A DNA stretch of 5,185 bases from contig CAKUDT010000118.1 in assembly GCA_934645125.1 (NCBI GenBank), positions 1-5,185 of the forward strand, in the 5' to 3' direction. Position numbers and translations under genes: made by a program. Positions within the stretch are counted from its first letter, which is position 1, and each line of letters opens with the position of its first letter. Below the pieces are notes generated by a model. It did not search any database and was not told where the DNA came from. It worked only from the letters and a program-made list of their open reading frames with translations. Shown one piece after another: positions 1 through 4,607 of the stretch. The stretch is from an uncultured Eggerthellaceae bacterium (GTDB lineage Bacteria; Actinomycetota; Coriobacteriia; Coriobacteriales; Eggerthellaceae).

Positions 1-391
1 GGTGGATTTCAACCACTCTGCTACGGCGTTTTCCGTGATCGACCACAAGGGCGCGTTTGCTGGCGGCGTTATTGCGCCGGGCTTGGCGGTTTCCCTGAAT
101 GCGCTGGCGTCATCGGCCGCGCAGCTGGTGCCACCCACGTTGCATGTTCCCGATCAGGTGCTTGGGCGTAGCACGCCCGACGCCATTGTGACGGGCGTTG
201 TGCTGGGCGAGGTTTTTCGCGCCGATGGCTTTGTGGATGCCCTTTGGAGTGAGTTGGGCGAGAAAACGCAGCTCGTGGCAACAGGACGCTTCGCGCCGCT
301 TGTGGTGCCGCGCTCGGCTCATGATTTTGCGGTTGAGCCGTATCTGGCGCTTTTGGGCTTACATCGTTTGTGGGAGCTGAACGGCAAATAG
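1..391 (+). CDS. coaX: Type III pantothenate kinase, C-terminal part (5' end outside window)
   Basis: Type III pantothenate kinase phosphorylates pantothenate with ATP, the first step of coenzyme A synthesis, in the cytosol. The window holds the last 130 or so codons, reading from base 2; the GTG there is probably an internal valine, because the protein normally has about 110-130 residues before this point. Visible family features, numbered from that codon: the Asp of the second-domain phosphate motif at residue 2, GGVIAPG (about 21-27) followed by SLNAL and AAQL, an ATGRFAPLV stretch near 93-101 (family: TGG.A.L), and the closing VEPYLALLGLHRLWELN. The usual DFGTATT motif reads DFNHSATAF, apparently with one extra residue, and TGG has become TGR, so this is a divergent member. 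A diverged paralogue of altered activity cannot be excluded. The frame is intact up to TAG at 389-391. It is convergent with the next gene, one base between the stops, and I see no terminator there. Confidence 0.85.
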   Translation, partial: VDFNHSATAFSVIDHKGAFAGGVIAPGLAVSLNALASSAAQLVPPTLHVPDQVLGRSTPDAIVTGVVLGEVFRADGFVDALWSELGEKTQLVATGRFAPLVVPRSAHDFAVEPYLALLGLHRLWELNGK

Positions 392-392
392 G

Positions 393-1427
393 CTATTCGC
401 TCTTCTTGGCGGAAGGCAGATCGAATGCTGCGCTGGCGCTGTAGCATGCGGTGCGAATTGCCTGCTCCATAACGTCGGCAGCGAGCGAGCCGATGATGTC
501 AAGCGGTGCTTCCACGGAGCCAACGGAAATGCCGTAGATGGAGTCGCCATCCATGCTGGTGTGCACGGGGCGAATAGCACGCGCATAGCCATCATGCGCC
601 ATGCCAGCCAGCTTGCAAAGCTGGGATTTCGTAAGTTTTGCGTTCGTAACAATGGCGCCGATGGTGGTGTTCGTTGCCATGCCGGGGTTCGTTGCATCGC
701 CTTCTTGCGCGCTGTTGTTGCTGTGGTCTGCGTCGCTGGGCGCAGCAAGTTTACGCGCTTCCTTCGGAGCTTCCAGCGCAGCGTACATAAGCTGGCTGCA
801 GTCGTGCGGCGTGCGCGCGCCGGCAATCTTTGCACCCGTGCGAGAATCGTAGATGTCGCCGCAAGCGTTAAGCACCACGATGGCGCCCACTTGCAAATCA
901 CCCACCTCAATGGCGGCACTGCCGATACCAGTTTTCATAGCGAAGGATGGGCCCGCTACCTTACCGACAGTTGCGCCGCAGCCGGCACCGAAGTTGCCAT
1001 CTTGGTAGTTGCCGGATTCTCCTTCGAAGGCGGCGGAGCAAGCGGCGTATCCCATGGCGGCATCGGGGCGCACGGTGGAGCTGCCCACGCCCAAATCGAA
1101 GATATCCGATTGGCAGACCAGGGGAACAATGACGTTCGGCATAACGGTCAAGCCGATACCTTTTTCTTCCAGGCAGCGCATAACGCCGCCGGCGGCATCC
1201 AGCCCGTAAGCGCTTCCGCCGCCAAGTACCACGGCGTGGATGCTTTCCGCTGCGGCGAGCGGATCAAGAACGCGCGTGTCGCGTGAAGCGGGTCCGCCGC
1301 CGCGTACGTCAATGCTTGCCGCCATGCCGCCCGGTGCAACAAGAACGGTTACGCCAGTTCCTGCTTGCGCGTCTTCGACTTGACCAATGCGGATGCCGGA
1401 AATACTGGTAAAGGGGATGTGTTTCAT
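393..1427 (-). CDS. P1-family (S58, DmpA-like) autoprocessing aminopeptidase/esterase
   Basis: This 344-residue protein belongs to the P1/DmpA family (MEROPS S58), N-terminal-nucleophile hydrolases made as one chain that cuts itself into two subunits; characterised members release N-terminal amino acids or cleave beta-peptides and amides. Family blocks in order: SGIRIGQVEDA (9-20), DVRGGGPASRDT (40-51), VLGGGSAYGLDAAGGVMR (67-84), IFDLGVGSSTVRPD (109-122), GAGCGATVGK (147-156), NTTIGAIVTNAKLT (253-266) and MAHDGYARAIRPVHTSMDGD (276-295). By homology the cut falls between Asn253 and Thr254 (bases 666-671), making Thr254 the nucleophile. It is preceded by a polar, probably flexible linker (about 229-250). 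No signal peptide is seen, so a cytosolic enzyme is expected. The ATG at 1425-1427 is supported by a perfect ribosome site six bases away. Length is normal and the frame intact. The substrate cannot be told from sequence. It is transcribed away from the regulator gene across a long spacer and is probably monocistronic. Confidence 0.93.
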   Translation of the reverse strand: MKHIPFTSISGIRIGQVEDAQAGTGVTVLVAPGGMAASIDVRGGGPASRDTRVLDPLAAAESIHAVVLGGGSAYGLDAAGGVMRCLEEKGIGLTVMPNVIVPLVCQSDIFDLGVGSSTVRPDAAMGYAACSAAFEGESGNYQDGNFGAGCGATVGKVAGPSFAMKTGIGSAAIEVGDLQVGAIVVLNACGDIYDSRTGAKIAGARTPHDCSQLMYAALEAPKEARKLAAPSDADHSNNSAQEGDATNPGMATNTTIGAIVTNAKLTKSQLCKLAGMAHDGYARAIRPVHTSMDGDSIYGISVGSVEAPLDIIGSLAADVMEQAIRTACYSASAAFDLPSAKKSE

Positions 1428-1433
1428 GGTTTG

Positions 1434-1440
1434 CCTCCTT
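1434..1440 (-). promoter_or_regulatory. Ribosome binding site of the P1 peptidase
   Basis: On the minus strand this reads AAGGAGG, a full anti-Shine-Dalgarno match, followed by the six-base spacer CAAACC and the ATG at 1427-1425. It fixes the start codon of the peptidase. Confidence 0.9.
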
Positions 1441-1560
1441 GTTTGTTCTGTTGCGGATTCGTACTTTCGAGCGCTTTAGTTTTGCGCTTAGGATAGCTCT
1501 TTTGCAGCTGGTTTTCTTTGGATTCAGAATAATTCTTTTAGGAAAAAAGCCTTCGGTTTG

Positions 1561-1635
1561 TTTTGGGTAAATGGGTAAATAGCCTGATAAATTATAATTA
1601 ATGTAATGAAATAATAATATACATGATAAAAATGG
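1561..1635. other. AT-rich island in the divergent spacer
   Basis: This stretch is almost entirely A/T with scattered G, in sharp contrast to the surrounding G+C-rich sequence. It contains the perfect 10-bp palindrome AATTATAATT (1590-1599), which gives a TATAAT on both strands (plus 1593-1598, minus 1596-1591). Neither has a recognisable -35 at 16-18 bp. It could be a promoter or UP-element region, an easily melted segment, or a site for an AT-preferring DNA-binding protein. None of these is demonstrated. Confidence 0.5.
1565..1580. repeat. Tandem direct repeat of GGGTAAAT (2 x 8 bp)
   Basis: GGGTAAAT occurs twice head to tail without a spacer (1565-1572 and 1573-1580), at the left edge of the AT-rich island and 138 bp upstream of the peptidase start. 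Two identical 8-bp units could be a protein-binding repeat or simply slippage in low-complexity DNA. Confidence 0.6.
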
Positions 1636-1775
1636 GAGCATGAAGAATCCAGAATTAATGGGTTGTCTTGCTATTACAGGGCGCGTCTGGCGGGGCTTGA
1701 CGTAGCGCGTGTTCTGCTGGGCGGTCGGTACTGCCGAATGGCATAATGTCGTCCGTTGTTGTAGCGCCCTGCATC

Positions 1776-1789
1776 TTACAATGCTGTCA
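1776..1789 (+). promoter_or_regulatory. Candidate Bce-type regulator site upstream of the response regulator
   Basis: TTACA-ATGC-TGTCA is an imperfect inverted repeat matching 8 of the 9 specified bases of TNACA-N4-TGTAA, the motif I recall for Bce-type response regulators; the one difference is C for A in the right arm. It lies 16 bp upstream of the predicted -35, centred about 58 bp before the predicted transcription start, a usual place for an activator. The left arm with its flank, CTTACAA (1775-1781), is identical to the left arm of the site in front of the transporter gene (3707-3713). This points to autoregulation by the encoded regulator. That is an inference from motif and position. 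Confidence 0.45.
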
Positions 1790-1805
1790 CGTTTTCCATG
1801 CTGCA

Positions 1806-1834
1806 TTGAACGCGCTCCTTCGCTTTGCCATAAT
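1806..1834 (+). promoter_or_regulatory. Sigma-70-type promoter of the response regulator/kinase operon
   Basis: TTGAAC (1806-1811) and CATAAT (1829-1834) are separated by exactly 17 bp. They match the -35 and -10 consensus at 4 of 6 and 5 of 6 bases. The predicted start is near 1841, giving a leader of about 70 nt before the ATG at 1911. It is the best promoter-like pair in the spacer and lies in the right orientation and position. Confidence 0.6.
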
Positions 1835-1843
1835 GAAAATGGT

Positions 1844-1860
1844 GCAAAAGGACCTTTTGC
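1844..1860. promoter_or_regulatory. Perfect 17-bp palindrome at the predicted transcription start (operator candidate)
   Basis: GCAAAAGG-A-CCTTTTGC has perfect 8-bp arms around one central base and begins 9 bp after the -10 hexamer, covering about +4 to +20. That is a typical place for a dimeric repressor that blocks RNA polymerase. It does not resemble the TTACA/TGTAA motif, so it would belong to a different regulator. In the transcript it could form a 7-bp stem with a three-base loop at the 5' end of the leader, which might instead affect mRNA stability. No run of U follows, so it is not a terminator. Confidence 0.5.
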
Positions 1861-1864
1861 GCTG

Positions 1865-1883
1865 TTCGCGAAAATGCGAAAGG
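1865..1883. repeat. Short palindrome TTCGCGAA and paired GCGAAA repeats in the leader
   Basis: TTCGCGAA (1865-1872) is a perfect 8-bp palindrome. It overlaps a pair of adjacent 8-bp near-repeats, GCGAAAAT (1868-1875) and GCGAAAGG (1876-1883), lying between the 17-bp palindrome and the regulator start. They may extend the operator region or be chance; no role is assigned. Confidence 0.35.
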
Positions 1884-1910
1884 TAAGAAAAGAAAGCAGG
1901 GCGTACTGCC

Positions 1911-2573
1911 ATGAAAATCTACCTTATAGAAGACGACGCCGCTTTGCGCAGCGAGCTTGCGCGCGTTTTAGGCTTCCAGGGTTACATCGTTGAAGCGTGC
2001 ACGCAGTTCTCGCATGCGGTGGAGCAAGCGCTTGACTTCGCACCCGATGCGGTGATTGCGGATTTGCGTCTTCCCGAGACTGATGGCTTGGATATTTGCC
2101 GGAAGCTGCGCGAGAAAAGCGCTGTGCCGCTTCTTGTTTTGACGTCAAGCGATAGCGAGTTCGATGAAGTAACCGCCTTGCGTTTGGGCGCCGATGATTA
2201 CCTAACGAAACCGTATAGCCCCGCCGTTTTGTTGGCGCATGTGGAACGTTTGCTGCAGCGCGCGGCGGGAAGCCAGGCACCTGCTTTGGAGTATGCGGGC
2301 GTTGCGGTGGATGCTGCGCGATCTGAGGTGCGTTACAACGGGCAAGTGGCGTCGCTTTCTCGCAATGAGTTGCGCATCCTGAGCGCGCTTGTTCGAGCGC
2401 GGGGCGCCATTGTGAGCCGGCAAGAGCTCATGTTCGAGCTGTGGCAATCCGACGAGTTTATCGATGACAACACGCTTACGGTGAACGTGAATCGACTCCG
2501 TCGTGCGTTGCAGCGCTTAGGCGCTCCGGAGGATTTTCTGAAAACGCATCGCGGACAGGGGTATTCCTTATGA
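1911..2573 (+). CDS. OmpR/PhoB-family response regulator, probably Bce-type
   Basis: This 220-residue cytosolic regulator accepts phosphate from the kinase encoded next and binds DNA. Receiver domain, about residues 1-115: acidic pair Asp8/Asp9 in IEDD, phosphoacceptor Asp51 in IADLRLPETDG, switch Thr78 in LVLTSS, aromatic Tyr97 and Lys100 in DDYLTKP. Winged-helix output domain, about 127-218: recognition-helix region DDNTLTVNVNRLRRAL (185-200) and the wing ending THRGQGYSL. All key residues are present and the length is standard. The ATG start is set by the N terminus KIYLIEDD; the upstream ribosome site (AGGG around 1898-1901) is weak. Its stop overlaps the kinase ATG (ATGA, 2570-2573), so the two are translated together. 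Its likely target is the transporter promoter downstream, and probably its own. Domain features give the OmpR family. The Bce assignment rests on the kinase and transporter next to it. Confidence 0.94.
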   Translation: MKIYLIEDDAALRSELARVLGFQGYIVEACTQFSHAVEQALDFAPDAVIADLRLPETDGLDICRKLREKSAVPLLVLTSSDSEFDEVTALRLGADDYLTKPYSPAVLLAHVERLLQRAAGSQAPALEYAGVAVDAARSEVRYNGQVASLSRNELRILSALVRARGAIVSRQELMFELWQSDEFIDDNTLTVNVNRLRRALQRLGAPEDFLKTHRGQGYSL

Positions 2574-3595
2574 CGGTGCGGGCGTTTTTGCGCGCGCGAA
2601 TCGCGCTGATTACGGCGGTTGTTCTTGCGGTAGTATTCGTGTGCCTGATGATGTCTGTTTTGGATTGCGCCGCGCACGCCGTTATCCTGGCAGCATGCGT
2701 GCTGTTGTGCGGGTTGGCGGCTGGTCTTGCGCTGGAATATGTGCGAAGCAGGGGTTTTTACCGCGAGCTTTATCGGTTGAGCGAACATCTTGAGCATCCG
2801 TATCAGATGGCATCGCTCATGGGCGAGCCGAAGCAATCCGAGCAGCTTGTTGTCTATCGCGCGTTGCAGACTATGGGTCGCGCCTGTGCGACCGAAGTTG
2901 CTTGCGCGAAAAGCGCCCAGGATGAGCAACGCGAATACACGGAGCAGTGGGTGCATGAGATAAAGGCACCGTTGTCTGCAGCACTGTTAGTGGCAAACCG
3001 TGTTGCCGAGCCAGAGGCCTCTCAGCTGAAAAATGAGATCGACCGTTCGCTTTATCAAGTTGACCAGGTTCTTTGGTATGCTCGCTGCCTGTCGGCGCAA
3101 ACCGATTATCGCATTCGGTCCGTCTCTTTGGCGGATATCGTTCGTGCGGTGTGCCGCTCGAATGCGCGTTTTTTGATTGAGCGGGGAGTGTCCGTTTCCT
3201 TGGATATGCCCGATGACCTGCAGGTTTTCACCGACGAGAAGCAAGCGGCGTTTATCGTGTCGCAAGCGGTGGTGAATGCTGCGAAATATGGTGCGTCGCA
3301 TCTGACGTTCACGGCGCGGGATACGCAGGATACGGCAGGGGCGCGCTGCGTGACGCTTGCCATTGCCGATGACGGATGGGGTATTCCGGAAGAAGACGTG
3401 CCACGCGTGTTTGAACGCGGCTTCACGGGCACGCGCGGGCGTCAGGCGGGATCTTCGACAGGCATGGGGCTGTATTTGGCGGCAACGCTCTGCGAGAAGC
3501 TGGGCTTGGGTCTTTCTCTTTCCTCGGAAGAAGGGGAAGGAGCCACGGTTGAACTGCGTTTTCCCTTTGATGAGCGGCGTCTTTCGGTTGAGTGA
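2570..3595 (+). CDS. Intramembrane-sensing histidine kinase, BceS-like
   Basis: A 341-residue sensor kinase. Two membrane helices (about residues 11-30 and 37-55) are separated by only some six residues (LDCAAH), so there is almost no extracellular sensor; this is the hallmark of intramembrane-sensing kinases such as BceS, which read the state of a partner ABC transporter. A short cytosolic linker follows. The dimerisation/phosphotransfer helix carries His129 in WVHEIKAPLSA. The ATPase domain shows the N box (QAVVNAAKYG, Asn236), G1 box DDGWGIP (267-273), F box FERGFTG (281-287) and G2 box TGMGL (297-301), all intact. In the N box, Ser231 stands where BceS relatives, from memory, often have Asn. 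Four cysteines (25, 33, 43, 47) lie in or near the membrane segments. The ATG overlaps the regulator stop by four bases and has AGGGG (2557-2561) upstream. The product should sit in the inner membrane, phosphorylate the preceding regulator and contact the downstream permease. Confidence 0.93.
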   Translation: MTVRAFLRARIALITAVVLAVVFVCLMMSVLDCAAHAVILAACVLLCGLAAGLALEYVRSRGFYRELYRLSEHLEHPYQMASLMGEPKQSEQLVVYRALQTMGRACATEVACAKSAQDEQREYTEQWVHEIKAPLSAALLVANRVAEPEASQLKNEIDRSLYQVDQVLWYARCLSAQTDYRIRSVSLADIVRAVCRSNARFLIERGVSVSLDMPDDLQVFTDEKQAAFIVSQAVVNAAKYGASHLTFTARDTQDTAGARCVTLAIADDGWGIPEEDVPRVFERGFTGTRGRQAGSSTGMGLYLAATLCEKLGLGLSLSSEEGEGATVELRFPFDERRLSVE

Positions 3596-3705
3596 GGCGC
3601 GGTGTGGGGCAAGGGCGGCGCAGGGTGCAAGGCGCGTCACTGGTTGATGCAGCCCGCCGATACCTTCTCCTGCCAGCTTTGCCCGTCCCGCTTGCGCCAC
3701 GCAAA

Positions 3706-3735
3706 CCTTACAAGAACGTAAGGTACCTGTAAGGT
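3706..3735 (+). promoter_or_regulatory. Response-regulator operator in front of the ABC transporter genes
   Basis: CCTTAC-AAGAAC-GTAAGG (3706-3723) is a perfect 6-bp inverted repeat. Its core TTACA-AGAA-CGTAA (3708-3721) matches 8 of 9 specified bases of the Bce motif TNACA-N4-TGTAA. GTAAGGT then recurs 11 bp further on (3718-3724 and 3729-3735), one helical turn away, the spacing at which OmpR-family dimers bind direct repeats. The cluster lies 69 bp upstream of the ATPase start, in the only long gap inside the module, where regulated transcription of the transporter would be expected. Family motif and position suggest binding by the regulator encoded at 1911-2573. Binding itself is inferred. 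Confidence 0.65.
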
Positions 3736-3763
3736 CAATCGATGGCAGCGCGAACGCGGCGCG

Positions 3764-3771
3764 CATACCAT
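3764..3771 (+). promoter_or_regulatory. Weak candidate -10 of the transporter promoter
   Basis: CATACCAT contains two poor -10-like hexamers, CATACC and TACCAT. No acceptable -35 lies 16-18 bp upstream, as is common at promoters that depend on an activator. If used, transcription would start near 3776-3778, placing the inverted repeat around -62, close to the arrangement at the regulator promoter. The assignment is tentative. Confidence 0.25.
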
Positions 3772-3790
3772 GGAAAACGTCATCGGATAC

Positions 3791-3797
3791 AAGGAGG
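3791..3797 (+). promoter_or_regulatory. Ribosome binding site of the ABC ATPase
   Basis: AAGGAGG, a full match, lies six bases before the ATG at 3804. It fixes that start, even though the resulting N-terminal tail (about 15 residues) is longer than in many BceA proteins. Confidence 0.9.
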
Positions 3798-3803
3798 TTT
3801 TCT

Positions 3804-4607
3804 ATGAAAGAAGTGATTGCAAACGCTGCAACGCAAGGTGGCACGGCGCTTTTGCGACTGGAACATGTTGGGAAGATTTACGGCAACAAAGACGCTATGA
3901 CCTGCGCTTTGGATGATGTGTCGCTTGTTGTTGATCGACGAGAATTCGTTGCCATCATGGGTCCTTCCGGCAGCGGCAAATCCACGCTTTTGAATTGCAT
4001 TGCTACTATTGATACCGCAACAAGCGGGCACATTTGGCTGGCGGGGCAAGATATCACGCGCATGCGCGGTGCTGCGTTGGCGAAATTTCGCCGCGACCAG
4101 CTGGGCTTCATCTTCCAGGATTCAAACTTGCTTGATACGCTCACGGCGCACGAAAACATTGCGCTGGCGCTGAGCTTGAAGGGGCGCCCGCCGCGCGAGA
4201 TCGATCCTGCCGTTCGTGCCATGGCGCATACGCTGGGCGTGGAAGACGTGCTGGGAAAGTTTCCGGCGCAGATGTCGGGCGGTCAGCGCCAACGCGTGGC
4301 AGCGGCGCGCGCGATGATTTCCAACCCGCAGCTGGTGCTGGCCGATGAACCTACTGGCGCATTGGATTCGCGCAGTTCAACCGTGCTTTTGGAGACGCTT
4401 GCGAACATGAACCAGAACATGGGCGCTACCATTATGATGGTCACGCACGATGCCTTCGCCGCTTCGTATTCCACGCGCACGATTTTTATTCGCGACGGTC
4501 GCCTGTTCAACGAGGTGCGTCGCGGCAATGCAACGCGCAGCGATTACTACCAGCGCATCATGGAGGTTGTGTCGTTCTTGGGCGGTGAGCTGTCCGATGC
4601 TCGCTAA
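3804..4607 (+). CDS. ABC transporter ATPase, Bce-type (MacB/LolD-like)
   Basis: This 267-residue cytosolic ATPase powers the FtsX-type permease encoded next. In Bce systems the complex protects the cell from peptide antibiotics acting on lipid II-cycle intermediates and signals to the kinase. Motifs: Walker A GPSGSGKST (53-61), Q-loop Gln105 in GFIFQDSNLLDTLT, signature MSGGQRQR (157-164), Walker B LVLADEP with catalytic Glu182, D-loop GALD (185-188) and switch His215 in MMVTHD. All catalytic residues are present. Features of the Bce branch are CIATIDTATSG after Walker A, and a C terminus with AASYSTRTIFIRDG followed by SDYYQRIMEVVSFLGG. Residues 1-15 are a short extra tail before the first strand. 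It starts after a strong ribosome site and an operator-bearing spacer, and its 3' end overlaps the permease start by 11 nt. LolD or MacB ATPases are the alternative, but the tail sequence and partners favour Bce. Confidence 0.95.
   Translation: MKEVIANAATQGGTALLRLEHVGKIYGNKDAMTCALDDVSLVVDRREFVAIMGPSGSGKSTLLNCIATIDTATSGHIWLAGQDITRMRGAALAKFRRDQLGFIFQDSNLLDTLTAHENIALALSLKGRPPREIDPAVRAMAHTLGVEDVLGKFPAQMSGGQRQRVAAARAMISNPQLVLADEPTGALDSRSSTVLLETLANMNQNMGATIMMVTHDAFAASYSTRTIFIRDGRLFNEVRRGNATRSDYYQRIMEVVSFLGGELSDAR

Larger units (their letters stand above)
1428..1910. other. 483-bp divergent intergenic region
   Basis: No gene is supported here: the open frames that cross it have no ribosome site and no recognisable protein. 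It must hold the promoters of the minus-strand peptidase and the plus-strand regulator. From left to right it contains the peptidase ribosome site, an 11-bp near-palindrome AGAATAATTCT (1526-1536), an AT-rich island (about 1561-1635) with a tandem repeat and the palindrome AATTATAATT, a G+C-richer stretch (about 1680-1770) in which I see nothing definite, a Bce-like inverted repeat (1776-1789), a sigma-70-type promoter (1806-1834), a 17-bp palindrome (1844-1860) and short repeats before the regulator start. I could not pick a convincing promoter for the peptidase. A TATAAT on the minus strand (1596-1591) is the best -10, but it lacks a good -35. Confidence 0.8.
3596..3803 (+). other. 208-bp spacer between kinase and transporter genes
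   Basis: No gene is seen in this spacer. The first part (about 3596-3700) is very G+C-rich. It has only loosely paired segments, for example GGGCAA and TTGCCC about 70 bases apart, and no hairpin followed by T residues, so no intrinsic terminator is recognised after the kinase. The second part carries the operator cluster, the weak promoter and the ribosome site. The layout separates a sensor/regulator unit from an inducible transporter unit. Confidence 0.7.

Noticed and set aside
561..1286. A 241-codon open frame on the plus strand opposite the P1 peptidase
   Set aside because: It lies wholly antisense to a gene with strong family motifs. Its translation has no recognisable domain and it lacks a ribosome site. 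It looks like a by-product of G+C-rich codon use.
1543..1565. A run of A, then GCCTTCGG, then T-rich sequence resembling an intrinsic terminator
   Set aside because: The stem has a wobble pair and a mismatch with only two to three G-C pairs, and it does not follow the end of any gene.
1720..1736. Hairpin GGCGGT-CGGT-ACTGCC
   Set aside because: It is a six-pair stem including one G-U, with no T run after it and no link to a gene end. It is probably chance.
1756..1782. TTGTTG ... TACAAT as a promoter for the regulator
   Set aside because: The spacing is only 15 bp. The -10-like part coincides with the Bce-like repeat, and the 1806-1834 pair is better.
1309..1806. A 165-codon minus-strand open frame across the AT-rich spacer
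   Set aside because: It overlaps the peptidase start in another frame. The part within the spacer is low-complexity and has no ribosome site or homology I recognise.
1709..1993. A 94-codon open frame running through the regulator promoter into the regulator gene
   Set aside because: It is out of frame with the regulator, spans the promoter and palindrome, has an Arg/Cys-rich non-protein-like composition and lacks a ribosome site.
3596..3700. Possible terminator after the kinase gene
   Set aside because: The segment is G+C-rich, but only long-range six-base pairings are seen and no T tract follows any of them.
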